Positions 26,030 to 38,837 are shown, numbered from the stretch's first letter. The stretch is DNA of 64,000 bases from Capsicum annuum (GCF_002878395.1 NW_025857520.1:456962-520961); one strand, 5' to 3'. Numbers and translations are program-made. The notes: generated from the sequence alone by a model not told the origin.

Positions 26030-27177
26030 AATCATTATGAGCCTAAAGCGCATAGAGTTTTTACTGACGCTGACCAGTATTGGCACCAGATGAGGCACCC
26101 TACGAATGCAATTCTCTACCCCTATGAGCTAGCACTCTACATTCTTGTATTTTGTGGCCTGGATCACCACACCCAAAGAACACATCGTTTTTTGTTCTAC
26201 ATACACCTAGATGATTCTTGCCATACTCTCCACAAAGAGGGTAGGTACGAATACCACTATCACTACTATAGGCTTTGGATCCCGACGCTCCGTCATGACT
26301 GGTATCCTCAAACTTTGGTGTGGGTACACTAGCTAAGAATTGAGCTGGGATTGAAAATTTCTAAATATACTGAGAACGACTACCACCCTGTGACCTGGCT
26401 TGAGAAAAACTATGACTACTGGCTCTGGCTTTCTTACTTACTCTCTCTCTTTATTTTGTCTTATCTACCTCAAACTACTGCACATGTATCTTCAGTCTAG
26501 CACGGTCCATATCTATACTAAGCATAGCATCCGTACACTCTTTTAACACCAACCCGGATACACCAATCACAAACTTACTCATACTCGTTCTAGGGTCAGC
26601 TAGCAAGTTAGGAGCATACTTAGTTAACTGGATGAACTTAAGACTATACTCTTTCATTTCCATGGAGCCTTGCATTAGGTTCATGAAGTCTTATACCTTA
26701 GCTTCTCTCATCTCTAGTGGAAAAAAACTTATCTAGTAAGGCACCCTAAAACTCTTGCCAAGTCATAAGGGCTACATCCTTCCCTCTACTCTTCTCCCAC
26801 ATCACTATCCAATTATGAGAAATATCCTTTAGCCTATAGGATGCTAACTCAACACTCTCATCTTAATAAATATGCATAATTTGGGTGATCTTCCTTACCT
26901 CATCAAGATAAAGTTATGGGTCCTCACCTGGTACTGACCTAAAGAATTTTGGTGGGTTCATTCTCATGAAATCTCTAATTCTGGCTGTGGCTAAACCCCC
27001 ATCTTGCTAAGGTGGGGCCACAGCCTGACGGTAACTCTGAACACTAGGTGTCACAGCTTGGACTAGCACCTAAAAAGCTGCCCGAAACTCTGTATATGAC
27101 ACATTCTTATTCTCAGGATCTACTTACTGAGGTGGCTGGTCATCAACCCTACAGTTATTATCTCTGTGAGGAGGCAT
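26030..27177 (-). pseudogene. gag: gag, array unit 5
   Basis: Start codon at 27175-27177 (MPPHRDNN-like). 26684-26475 reads MEMKEYSLKFIQLTKYAPNLLADPRTSMSKFV...ECTDAML in short recognisable blocks. The zinc-knuckle region (about 26140-26260) is frameshifted and its first Cys is Phe, but the H-x4-C end is open here, unlike units 2 and 4. It lies next to LTR-f, the 5' LTR in the element's own orientation, so it would be the first gag transcribed. Confidence 0.8.
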
Positions 27178-27385
27178 ACTCTACAAATAAAAAAGGAGAA
27201 TGAATCAAACTGAGAATCAACTGGAACTTATGCATACTCGCACGACATTAACACTAAAAGAAGGGAGATTGTTCCTAAAAATATATTATAGCCTCTTGTA
27301 CATAAATGTGGTGTACAATACACCCACGCCACAAGACTCTACTAGATATGGCTTTTCAGACTTCCTAGGATACTATTGAACCTTA

Positions 27386-27398
27386 GGCCCTGATACCA
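27386..27398 (-). other. PBS, array unit 5 (functional 5' position)
   Basis: Plus-strand ggccctgatacca, complement of TGGTATCAGGGCC; 12 of 13 match the tRNA-iMet complement. It lies 4 nt from LTR-f. Confidence 0.7.
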
Positions 27399-27402
27399 AG
27401 TT

Positions 27403-30400
27403 TGTAACAACCCGAGACTACCTCCTAGTCATTACATGGTGCTTATGATCTTGAAAGACCACAAGCTAACCTTCTACTAATATCTGTACCTAAGCTCTAT
27501 ATAATATAATATAATAAAAGTGGAAAACTAGCGGAAAACTTGCCATAAGGTTCAAAACATCTAAAATTCTCAAAACTGAATACTGATACATCTATCTAAA
27601 AAACCTCTAAACTATCTGAACTATGGAGGTAATGGGACATATCCTTAACTAACTCCGTCTACTAAAAATAAACTAAATTTGATTCGATAATAAAATAAGG
27701 ATCATCCTCGAATAAAGAGGACTCACTTCTATGTTTACTGTTGTTGACTGGGACTGAGTTGCTAAGGGTTATATGGATCTGATGCCTCTGATCCTATGGT
27801 GTAGTGTAAAAAACCATAGGGCAAATACATCAGTATGTGGGAATATACTAAGTAGAGAAGATGAGGTAAGGCTAAATTCAAGGGCTTATGCATAAACAAT
27901 TACTTAACTGAATAATTATAAGAGTACTGAATAAGACTACATGCATGAATGCACAAACCATAACTGAAATCATTGTGACTCTGAATACTAAAACTCGGAT
28001 ACTACTTTACTGATATCTAAACTCACTACTAATACTGAGATACAGAATAATTGAATCTTCTGTTATTGATAACAGAGTACTAAATTTGAGATCAGTCCTA
28101 TCTAGCAAGTGATCGTAGAAACTGATGATACTGAAGCTGATTAACTAAATCTACTCATATCAATAACTAAGTTTTGAGCTTGCTACAATTGACTGACTAA
28201 ATCTTAGATCAAGCCTCTCTAACGGACGATCCCTGAATCTACTATCAATGATAAGAAATGATTATGTTTGAGATCAGATCTATCTAGTGGAAGATATGTG
28301 AATCTGATAATAAGAATAATCAACTAAATTTGACACTGAGATCAGGCCAATCTAATAGGTGATTTGTGGATTTATTAATACTAATACTGATTAACTTTAT
28401 AAGAGACCAAGCCTATATAACAGGTGGTTCATGAATCTATAGAACTACTAGATTTTCGTACTGAGATAGGTGACTGTATCTAACAGTCTTGATTTCTGAG
28501 TTCTACTCTAAAGACTGATACTGAAACTACAACTGTGGGAGTTCTGACTTAACTGACATGCCCCAAATCTTAACTGGTAGAGTCCAACCTATAAACCCAG
28601 CTGGAAGGGTGTCAATACCATGCCACAAGTAAAGACCTCTATTCTGATCAAGCCTCTCTAATGAGTGAGCCTCAACTGAAAGTCAAGCCTAAGGTAGTAT
28701 AATAGTCAAGCCTTATTCTAACGGATAACTCCTGGTCCTGCACTGGCTATGCAGTTCAAGAGTTCAGGTATTGCTGCTGACTACTCTGATTCTTAACTGA
28801 ACTTAGACTAAGAGGAATCTTTTACTGATCATATTTCTCAACTCATCTGACTGAGTTAAGCTGAATTCACTTGGTTTCGTTATCTGACAAAATACTACTA
28901 AATCTCATTTTCTGACTGAATGATATTGAGCCCTGAATAGATTACTCAAATACTACTGAGGTCTGAACTGAACACTTAAATACTACTAGATATGAGCTGA
29001 GTAATGAACTAAGGCTGGAATGCTAATGATATAGAGTTTAATAAGATTACTGAAATTTCTTAAGTTATGTAACTATCTGAGAGTTCTGAATTCTGTAACT
29101 CACTGAGTTTTAAGAATCGTGGCTTGACTGAGATTATCATGAATATTGATAGTGGCTCTAGACTGCAGCTAAATAGTCGGGTATAAATACCCCTAGGACT
29201 CAATAACATAAAAGTAAAACATAACCATTCTTGAATAATCATGACTATGCACATTCATTCACTATCACAATCACTAAAGCATCCCTTTAAACATTTAGAA
29301 ATCGTAAACATATGATAACATAGGAAAATATGCCATTGGCTCATACTCCATTCAACAAGGTTTTTCATCAAACACTTAACAATTATTAAAGCACACATAA
29401 TTGGGGAATTTCATGCTATCATGTCACAATTCATTCACTAAGGATTTTCATCAAACACTTGGCATACATGAGCTTGCACACAATTTGGGATATCTAGTCA
29501 ACATGCCATAATGGCTCTAATTCCTTCACATAAGCATTTTATCAAGTATAAAGGGAGATTTATTTGCTTATTCAATAATTTGTACACTTAATTAACATGA
29601 ACACATCACTTGAAAAGCAACTTGAAGAGGGTTTATGATGAATTCCATATGAATATCACATACTACGGTCAAAGCTTGAAAACCTTGTAAATATAACATG
29701 GATTAAAACTCAATAATAGCATGAACTCAAATTTCAATTCACATGAATATTGGAAACTCATTAACATAAGATCTTTAAGTTTATAAAAGGATTCTTGAAC
29801 TTTTTGGGTGAAAGGGACCCAAGAATCAACATCTGCATACCTTAGGAAACTCTTTCTTGAAGGCTCTTGGAGAGATTCTTGATTTTTTTTATTTCTTTCT
29901 TCTTGAAGAGAGAAGGGTTTTGATCTTGTAGGAAACCCTAGCTTTGATGTTGAAGATGAATAATGAAGCCCTCAGGTTTGTTCCAAATATATATATAGGT
30001 GTAAAAAGGATGGAAATAGACCATAAAACCCTTCTAAAAAAATGACTCAAAAATATTGAATGGCATTTGTGATGGTTCGAGTGATGATCCATCACTAGTC
30101 TGATGGCCCGTCGAATTGTCCGTCGCATATTGGTCAAAAAAGGCCACACTTCCTCTGTTGTGAAGATCCTAGCAATGTTCCATCGCTATCTTGATAGTCC
30201 GCCATCTTAGCCATCGCACATGGGCCAAAAGAGGGAGTCACTACCTTGTTTGCAATGATATGGGTGACTGTCCGTCAACCTGTCCATCGCACCAAGGCGG
30301 TTCCAAAAACTCTTAGTAAAATGGCCATAACTTTCTCATCTGACGTCAAATTTTGATGAAATTGGTATCAATGGAAAGCTTATTCAATTAAGGATATTCT

Positions 30401-30489
30401 ACATGGTTTAAAATATTTATCAATTGGGAAGTTAACCCTTACTCTTCTTAAAGATAAAACTAGACTTAAAGAAAATCTGGGGTATTACA
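27403..30489 (-). repeat. LTR-f, near full length (outer 5' LTR of the array)
   Basis: From tgtaacaacccgag to ggggtattaca, followed by the right target duplication. It lacks about 85 bp near 28790 compared with LTR-e. It has the box repeat, a TATA-rich site at 29987-29998 and the CpG cluster at about 30060-30300. Confidence 0.82.
29987..29998 (-). promoter_or_regulatory. TATA-like box of LTR-f
   Basis: Plus atatatatatag; on the minus strand it precedes a leader with aacccttctc and gggtcccttt. This would be the promoter for the whole array if active. Confidence 0.5.
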
Positions 30490-30494
30490 CCTTT
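30490..30494. repeat. Target-site duplication, right copy (ccttt)
   Basis: Pairs with tcttt at 7204-7208. It restores the integrase reading phrase PFEIL. Confidence 0.75.
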
Positions 30495-30834
30495 TGAGAT
30501 TCTTTGCACAGTTTGTAAGGTGACTAATGAGTTAACCTTACCTCCAAAATTTACTTCTATCCATATAATTTTTTATGCTTCTATATTGCCACAATACATA
30601 CCTGATCTATCTCATGTTGTTAGATGGGACTCTGTCAAGTTGGATACAGGGTTGACCTTTGTAGAGGATCCAAAGCTCATTTTGGTTAGTGATGTTAGGT
30701 GGTTGATAACTAGGTAGATTAATGTGGTTAAGGATCAGTTGAGGCACTACTCAGTAAAGGAGGCTACTTGGGAGATTAATAGGGAGACGCAAACCTAGTT
30801 TTCACACCTGTTCGAGACTTCAGATACATCTTAA
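30490..30834 (+). pseudogene. pol: Integrase C-terminus with chromodomain, element 1
   Basis: Continues the integrase cut at 7208. PFEILCTV is followed by NELTLPPKF and ASILPQYIPDLSHVVRWDSV (usual VSMLRRYIPD-like), then LTFVEDPKLIL and the chromodomain core ending VKEATWEINRE and FSHLFETSDTS-stop. The Trp of the usual VKVQW motif is Leu, and stops lie at 30715 and about 30797. The C-terminal chromodomain is the reason for calling this a chromovirus of Tekay/Del type. It ends about 43 bp before the 3' LTR. Confidence 0.85.
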
Positions 30835-31551
30835 TCCTTAAATTTTGTAGATGAAAGTTACTTTAGTAGTGGATATTGTAATGAACCTTCAGTTCATTTT
30901 CCATATTTATACTTATTTTCATTGTTCAAGCTTCTCTATAGCTAACCCTTTTATGAGTTGCTAGAACTGATAGTTCGGTTATTGGGTAGTTTGTTTAGTT
31001 TTTAGAGCTATTTTCCTATTTTGAAGTGTTCGCAGGTTCCAAATGGCCATTAAGCTTAAAATTCAGTTAGATGGCCTCAAATTTAAATTCTAACTATTCT
31101 AGTATCTTTGGAGTATCGATTTTAGCCTAGGCAAACTCTTGGTTTGAGTCTCGATACACTCATTATCATTTCAACCTATTGGTCAAAAGTTAAGAAATTG
31201 GAAATTGGGTGTTGAACCCACATTTCATTAAAAAAACCTCAAATGAAAATTTTAACTGGATCATTGAGTCCAAATTATCAAATTTTGTGTGGTTACATAG
31301 CTTATTTGAACATATGAGATTCCAAATGAATCTTAAAGGCTTGACGGAGACTTCAAAAATTTTTAAGTCTCAGTTGTATCTGGTGCATCGCGATTGTAAT
31401 GATTTGGGCTGCAATCACAGCACATTGAGTAGGGGAACAATTATGATGATCGTGATCCACAATCTACAATCGTGACTCATATATACAGCCACGCGATGTG
31501 GCAATCACGAATATCAGGTCGTGATAGAGAGACACGAGCACCTGGTATGGG

Positions 31552-31558
31552 TATAAAT
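31552..31558 (+). promoter_or_regulatory. TATA-like box in the 3' LTR of element 1
   Basis: tataaat in gggtataaatggacac, about 25 nt after a cluster of atcgcgat/aatcacg words. Position fits an LTR promoter; no experimental evidence. Confidence 0.5.
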
Positions 31559-32639
31559 GGACACCCTTATGCATGGTTTTGCCTATTTTTCATCTATTTT
31601 CTTGACCTTGTGGGTGATTTGGGAGCTTGTCTAACACTTGTTTACACAATTATCCTTCGATTTGTAGTAAGATTCCACCCTTTTATTATTGATTTTTCCC
31701 CTTTTTATTTCTAAAAATCCCAAAATCTTGGGAACTTTATTTAGCCCCATATTTCCTTAAAATTCACCCATTTCTTAGTGTAATGATTCTTTAGCATGTG
31801 GGAATGTTGGGTAGGTTTCAGAAATATGATTTTTCATAAATAGAGCCCACATAGGATTTTGGTATGATTTTTGGACCCAAAGCACAATAGTGCAGTATGG
31901 GTATCAATATTTTCATATTGATGAGTAAAATGTGATTTTCTTAGGTTGGCATCTTACAAAAGCTTCTTGAAATACAAAAGTGGTGATTTAGCGGATCTTA
32001 AGCTTTCTTCGGCATCCAGGTAGGTTAAGTTTTACCCCTTGTTAGATTGAGCTAATTTGTATTATATTTATGATATTGTGTTAGATTTGAGATGGGTTTA
32101 AGGTGTTGGTGTGCTATATTGTAATACTTTGGTTTGTTGGACTTGTTAGTCTATTTTGGGTACCGTTTGGGCATAATAGCTTAGTTGATCATACCTTAGG
32201 TGAAGTTGACCTTGTAGGATTATGCTTAGATGGGAAATTCTTTAGTTACTAAGCTATGAAAAAGATTTCCTTGGTCACTTGAGTTTAGGTTGAAACTTAC
32301 TCAAATTGTTAATACCTCTGGTGGAATTAACTTAGTTGCTCTATAGTAGGAGGAATTGTTATCCTAGGGCTAGTTGTGGCTTCTTCAACATTTAATAGTT
32401 TAGTTTGATACCTTAGCCTAGTGCAGTGTAGATATTGCTTGATAAAGTATTTTGAGGATTTAGAAGTGGTCTCTTCGACCAACCTTAGGCCAAGACTTGT
32501 GATAGTTATTAAAGACTCTTTGATATGCTTGTGTCCATCTTAGAAGATGGTTATTTCTATGATATTTAAACGGCTTGGTACTTATTGGGTATGATGAATG
32601 ATGTTGAAAAAAATAGTTAACGATTGAGCTATAAATAAA

Positions 32640-33260
32640 TTATTGGTTAAGGTGATGATGAGTTATTGAAAATGGTATTAATGTGGCTGTTAATTAGGCT
32701 ACAGAATACACTCTTTAATAATCCCTTGATTATGATATTGGATAACCCATAAATTATGCTATTGATTGAGTTGACGAATGAGCTATTAACTATTCTAGTG
32801 ATCACGGTCATTAATAAATTAGTGTTTATGTTTTTTTTCATACTAGAGGCCATGATTGACTACATTGGTGATTAATCCATTGATTATTCTACGAATAAAC
32901 TATAGATTATGTCAAAGATTATATATTGACCAAACTTATGACAAGTTATCTATTATGCTAATGCTTACCCATTAGTTAGGTTATTGATTAGTTATTGTCT
33001 ATGTTTAATAGTACATATTGATTATGTTAGAGGTCATATTTAATGACTATATTGGCAACTATGTTATGGATTATGTAAAATACCATGCTTATTGATTATA
33101 TTAGTGACTATATTATTAATTATGCCAAAGATCGTGTGTATTTACTGTATTAATAATCATGCTATTAGTTATGCTAGAACTCACAATTTTGATCATGATT
33201 ATTAATCATGTTAATATATTATGTTCATGGTTATGCTATTAAGTACTATATTGATATATT
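32640..33260 (+). repeat. AT-rich imperfect repeat zone inside the LTR
   Basis: Many degenerate copies of phrases such as attatgctattgatta, gattatgttagaggtcat and ttaatgactatattggc, with no fixed period. The same zone is in the 5' LTR at about 2343-2830. It has no coding signal. Confidence 0.6.
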
Positions 33261-33289
33261 ATTAGCCATATTGATAATGGTACTGATTA

Positions 33290-33515
33290 TATAGATGCCG
33301 ACAAGACTGGAAGATTATTATTATGATATATATATGTATATATATATATGCTTGCAAGGTCAAAGGATGATTATGATGATGGTATATATATATACACATG
33401 TCAAGACTAGAGGATGATTATGATGATACATATATTCCAGACAAGGTTGGATGATGATTGTGATGTCATATATACATGCTCAACAAGATCAGAAGATGAT
33501 TATGAGGATATCATT
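33290..33515 (+). repeat. Short tandem repeat array (about 50-60 bp units) with TA runs
   Basis: About four to five diverged copies of a unit containing caagryyrgaagatgattatgatgat followed by atatatacatg. Copies start near 33303, 33353, 33404, 33439 and 33483. Present only in the 3' LTR, within the block missing from the 5' LTR. Confidence 0.6.
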
Positions 33516-34681
33516 GAATTTCCAAAGCGGTTCAAGTACGGCTATACGTATTATACTATGATAATATACTTGTTATTATATGATGACATTGGGTGTGAGA
33601 TTAACAATTTAGCTAAGTTGAAAATGAGAAAATAGTTGTAATGTAGTATGACATGAATATACTCTAGTGATAATTCCTTAGTTGATATATATTGGCTAGT
33701 TGACAAATGTTGGTTAATTGGTAAATAATGACTAGTAAAAAAGTGATAATTAGCCATCCTATGAAGATTAGTTGATAAGTGATGTTTAGTTGATTAAGGA
33801 TGATTTATTGATACATTAGTATGTGATGATATATGGCGGTTAGTTGATAAGTGTTGATTAATTAAAAAATAATGTATATGGATAATCGATGATTATAGTG
33901 TGACGTGGCTTGGAGGAATTCTAATCTTATTATGAGAGTTGATAAATGGCAGTGGTGGGTTACTCTATCTTGTTTGTACCTTTCAGGCTTAAAGAGGTTT
34001 GTGATGAGTTATTTACTTTTATGCATCAATTGGCCTATAGGAGCCAATTTTATAATTATGATTGCTTTTTTTGATGCTTTATGTTATGCTGTGCTATTAT
34101 TCTAGTTTACTTACTTGCTTATGCACACGATGTTAGAGTTACTTCAGGTTTGTCTATACCTTAAATTAGTTGTGTTTCTTGCATTTTATCATATTTATAT
34201 CATGACTTAGCTAAATCGTCCTATAAGGCCTAATGAGTAACCATGGTTTTGGAACTTATACTATACTTCTGTACCTTTTTGGTGCAGATCTCGATACTAA
34301 TTATCGCTATTGATCGATGCTTGTGCTGTGTCGATATCTAGAAATAGGATGAGTTATTCAAGTTGGAGCCACCCATTTCCATCTGTCTTTCTATGTTAAG
34401 ACTTTTTTTGAGATAGATGTTATTGGCTAGTCTAGATACCTGGGTTGTATTATTATTGCTAGATGCTCTTGTAATGGCTCACTAGGTCATAGGTATCTTA
34501 TTGACTATCTTTATTTATTTCAAATGCTAGGCTTAATTAATAGTTTTATTGTTGATTTCCCTCTCTATTGGGCATTTTCTATCAAGTTAATCCATTGTGT
34601 TTAACTTTAGGATTACGGTTTGTCTTACCTACAGGCAAGATAGAGTAGGTGCCATCATGACACATAAATAGGGTTGTGATA

Positions 34682-37331
34682 GATTGCATGTTGAAGGTTG
34701 AATAGATTAATGTGATTTGTGGTGGAGAAGTTTTTTGTTAATGAGACGCATTGGGATATGTTGATTGGGGTTGTACTCTAAATAATTTATTTCCATGCAT
34801 TGATCATAGTAGATGTCTGAAGGGGAAAATATGTTGTAGTGTAGGGTGATGTTATGTTTTTTATAGCATTTGGAAGGATGTGAGTGCCTGGGTAGAGTTT
34901 TTTCTAGGATGAGACTTGATAAAATTTTTGGCTACGATGGCTTCTAAGGAAAATTTGGTGTTTTGTGATTTATAGATATTTGGTATCTCGAGGTGTAGTA
35001 TTTAATTAAATTAAGGTGATATCATGATAGATAAGGTATATAGTATCCCATAGAAACTTTTGAAACAAAATTTAGGTTAGTAGAACTCTGAATATAGCAT
35101 TTGATGAAAAGGGTTAGTTTGGAACGTCAAAATCTAGGAGTGTGTTGTAACATTGGCCAAAATCGGAACTACTCGTGTGTAGAAAAAAGTGTGAATGGTT
35201 TCACTGGTATTGCACAAAAAAATTATAATTTATAAAAATCAAAAACACTTCATTCCCTCACTTTCAAGAAAAATGCAATAGAGCTCTAGGGTGGCGATTT
35301 TCATAGGATTTTTGAAGTTGTTCATCTTTGGATGTAAGCAATCACATTCTAGACTTGAATTCATTTTCTTTAGCCTTAGAAAATCACTAGAAAATGAATA
35401 ATGATGGATTTTAGGATTTAACCGTAGTTGTAAAAATTGATGAAAAGTGATGAAAATGTGTACAAATTTAACAAAAGATGATCTACGGTGTGAGAAAATA
35501 GTAATGAGACTAGAATTAAGATTATTTATGATAATTCAAGTAGGTTTCATGAAGTTTAAATGATAAGAGAACTCTAAAATAATGAAATATGGTAAGTTAA
35601 AGGCTAAAATCAATGTGTTATGATCCCAAATGATTAAAAGAGAATGAGTTATTAAAATGGGTGTATATTCTTGTTTTTTTTATATATAAAGAACAAACTG
35701 AACAAGAATTAAAGGGGAAAAGTGTAGCTTAAATGTGACTTTAAGCAAGATACTGAGGTAGGCTATGATTTAGTTGTAGCATTTAGACTTTCTTGGCTTT
35801 GTGCTTGTTTGTGAACTCGACTACTATTACTGTATTGCATACATGCACTCTTACATATGCACATCTATACTGGTTGATATGATGGTATGATATGATATGG
35901 TTATGCATATCTTGTATACATGCACTCACACATATGCATTGAGTGATTTATCATGATTATGCATGTTGATGAGTTTTTTATCTAACTGACCAAGTGTGAA
36001 AGTCTTTTAAAATAAAATTATGAGTTATAATTATGTGATGATATTTGATATGTTTAGTTGCAATGTTGATATGATGCACATCATATGATTGTCTTGCATG
36101 GATGCACTCACCATCATACCATTATGATGCATTGTTGATGATGAGCTGACAACTATGAATATTGTAAGATGAGCTAGTAATGGACATTATTACGGAATTG
36201 GTTTATGTAAGATTCGAAGTCACCAGATGCCTGAAATTTTTATGCATGAACAAAACTCCTCTGTAGGCCATTGCTAGTGGGTGATCATAAGACCTTTAGT
36301 ATATGTGTATAAGGATAGTGATTGGTGGTTCCATGAGTGGATTAGATTTATTTGATTATTTTTATAATTGATTTCTTGAGTCGACCAAGTTTAATTATTG
36401 ATTTATTTATATTTGGTTTCTTGAGTGGACCGAGATGTGATAATTAGGATCCTTGCATGGTCCAATTGATAATAATGATATGTGGTGCTGTTTGTGTGAA
36501 CCATTACTGATATTATTGAGCTGAGTTCCTTAAGTGAATTGTTGAATTAATAATCCAACTTCCTATTTAAACTTGGGTTTCTAGTGTGAATTGATTTCCT
36601 TGGATATATTTATCCTTGCCACAATGAAAATTGTAATTTTGAAATTTGACAGGACTTGACAAAATAAAAAACAACTAGAGTTAGTTGTAAAATAGTCATG
36701 TGTGTTGACTTGTATTTGGCTGTATATTTGTCTAAGTGTAAACATTGTTATTGACTATTTGAATAATATGTCATGGTTTTTTTCTATAATATGGTAAGTG
36801 GATATGATAATAATGATTTTATTTGGTATTGCTAAATTTGAACCTTAAAGGTGTAAGCAGTATTAAGTAACTTGTTTAGGTAGGTTTTAAGGATGTGAAT
36901 AAAGTGATAATTAGATACTAGAGTGTTGGTGGAGTTGAATGTGCAAAAATTATTTGAGAGTAAAGGTTAAGAAAATATTGGGTAGTTAATCCTTGTAATT
37001 TAGCTCTGCTGTGAAGTTGAACGCACTTATATTTAGCCTAGGACGGAGATCTAAAAGTTGTGGTATTTGAGAGAAAAACCAAAGTTACTTACATTAAGTG
37101 ATGACATGAACTACAGAATAAGGGAAATTAAACTGTCATATTATATTTATATGATTTATCTTAAATTTCTATATTATATGTTATATCGATTAACTTAGTC
37201 GGTCGATGATGCCTACCAATGCGTATTATTTATCCTAATGAAATACTTTGTAACCCTTTTAGGGTATAGGGTGATTGTAGGATCACTTGATATTTCTTAG
37301 GTGATGTTGGTAGTGATCTTTAATAGCTTCT
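34682..37331. other. Unassigned AT-rich, repeat-like DNA
   Basis: No coding frame with a recognisable domain. Two zones look like LTR material: about 35135-35400 has a TATA-like stretch and a leader-like tract, and 35820-36130 has three diverged copies of a phrase like cttgcatacatgcactcacacatatg. Around 36300-36600 the phrase ttcttgagtggacc recurs. It may be one or more old LTR fragments, but I cannot place their ends. Confidence 0.45.
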
Positions 37332-38822
37332 TGATGTCGCCCAAAACAACACCTCCAAGAAGTATAATGCGATTGATGACAAATATAGTAATCCAGCAGA
37401 GGTTAGGGTCGAACCCACAAGGAATAGGCCGAATATCTCTCATGAATCTATTGAAGTAGCTGATAAATACATGAAAGTAAATGAAAGGTTTTGCTGTGAA
37501 AATAGTAAAGTAGCAACAAGTCTTGATCTCTTTAGTTGAAATCCATCTAATATGAATACTAGGGTTGTGTTCCCCCTGTCTTCCTAACTCCGTATATTTA
37601 TTGTGCTCCATCGAACTATTTTAATACCTTCAATGAAGAATCTGATAAGATATATATAACTAACCGACTTGTGAACCTCTTTAGATAATTTCATTCTTTA
37701 CCTTCTGAGTCTTAGAGTGTTTTTTTACTAAACCTTATCCTGGATCTCAAATTAACTATTACCTTTTCAGTGTCAAGTTAATTAGATGAGGGTTGGTATC
37801 CTCAAATTACTATCATGATCTTCTTTTCCTAATCTTTACCTCTCTATTGAAGTAAGTATCTAATACATGCAGGTTCTAATCATTGGACACCATTAATAAA
37901 GCAATTAAACGAAGATGATTACAATACATGCAAGAATATAGTTTAGGAACGACGTTGCACTTCCTCTATTTCATTATTCATCTGGGGTTCCCACAACCCT
38001 ATTCAGGGGGTTTAGCTGCTCGTTGTTACAAGAAAATCCATGGAATTCATGAAAGAAAGCATGAGTGTAATGTCACAATAATTTAAGAAGAAAACCCAAA
38101 TTATCAAACTAATAATCAACCAAACAATCAAGAACAAAGGATTCCAAGATCAAAAGTCAAATCTTGAAATCAATATGCGTTTGTGAATATAACAGAGAGT
38201 AAACTAATACGAAAACATCACAAGGGTATTTATAGATTACATCAAAACCCTGAAAATCCTAACCAAAATGAACAGAGAAAATTGGGTTGGTGGCCACTTC
38301 GGACCCTCTTACAGATCGTTAGTGGTACCCACGCCCTATAGGTATAAGTGATCAGAAAACTTCAGCATTTTATCATGCTTCATAACTTCACCCACGTAGG
38401 CACTTATGGGGCATAAGTGGTACATACAACCTGTAAGTAGCCTTGTAGTAACTATAAGTTAATTCTTCAAACTTTACAGCCTCAGAACCTTCAATCATTT
38501 CTACCTACATTGGCACTTACGGCGGTATAAAGACACCTACGCATTATAAATAGCCCTTCGTCAATGTGAAGTCAATCTTCAACTTTCAAGTTCTCTAAAC
38601 TTGCCACTTCTGAGACCTACGAAGCCACTTACGGTGGTTATACTATGGCTCGTATGTGGTCTCATAAGTGAGGTTTTCTATACCCTTCAACTTTTTTTTA
38701 AATCTCCAAACCTAGTTTCCTGCAACATAGACACAAAAACACATCATATCTAACAAAACAAACCTATGTACTTACATATTTTCATATTTTAAGCATCGAA
38801 AGTGCCAAATCATGGCACATCA
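37332..38822 (-). repeat. Athila 3' LTR (left copy)
   Basis: 1491 bp, TGATGTCGCC to GGCACATCA. Partner of 44877-46375. The zone at about 38290-38690 has repeats built on cttacgg/ccgtaagt and cctacg words, more decayed than in the right copy. Confidence 0.87.
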
Positions 38823-38837
38823 ACACCCTCATCTTAG
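38823..38837 (-). other. Athila polypurine tract
   Basis: Minus strand reads taagatgagggtgt immediately before the 3' LTR, the family-typical G/A-rich primer for plus-strand synthesis. Confidence 0.6.

Larger units (their letters stand above)
7209..30489 (-). mobile_element. Gag-only (TR-GAG-like) LTR retrotransposon expanded into a six-LTR, five-internal tandem array
   Basis: The insert begins tgtgatgaccc and ends gggtattaca, so on the minus strand it is an LTR element starting TGTAATACCCC. The LTR 3' end plus an adjacent PBS complement (gataccaagtt) recurs at 12151, 14973, 22022 and 27403, and without the PBS at 18483. Reading the plus strand the order is LTR-a, internal 1, LTR-b (truncated), internal 2, LTR-c (truncated), internal 3, LTR-d (truncated), internal 4, LTR-e, internal 5, LTR-f. 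Each internal region holds a minus-strand gag and about 0.8-1 kb of non-coding 3' sequence; no protease, RT or integrase is visible. One outer target duplication implies one insertion that later expanded, or integration of a preformed concatemer. Confidence 0.8.
30877..34681 (+). repeat. 3' LTR of Tekay-like element 1 (3.8 kb)
   Basis: Starts tgtaatgaacc after the purine-rich agtagtggatat and ends near gggttgtgata. The same boundary phrase (tggacattgtaatgaacct on minus) occurs at 57313 in element 2, which confirms the start. Its last part matches the 5' LTR remnant at 2343-3249. It includes a block of CpG words (about 31385-31530), a TATA-like box and two tandem-repeat zones (32640-33260 and 33290-33515). 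Confidence 0.82.

Noticed and set aside
25928..26332. 134-residue plus-strand ORF, with a shorter relative at 20549-20761
   Set aside because: It lies antisense to the gag C-terminus and adjoining 3' region of the array and recurs only because the units are repeats; stops differ between units.
7209..30489. Repeats at multi-kb spacing considered as a CRISPR-like or satellite array
   Set aside because: Units are 2.8-5.4 kb with LTR ends, PBS and gag; this is retrotransposon structure.
33905..34105. 66-residue ORF in the 3' LTR of element 1
   Set aside because: Hydrophobic chance ORF inside an LTR, absent from the 5' LTR and without known domain.
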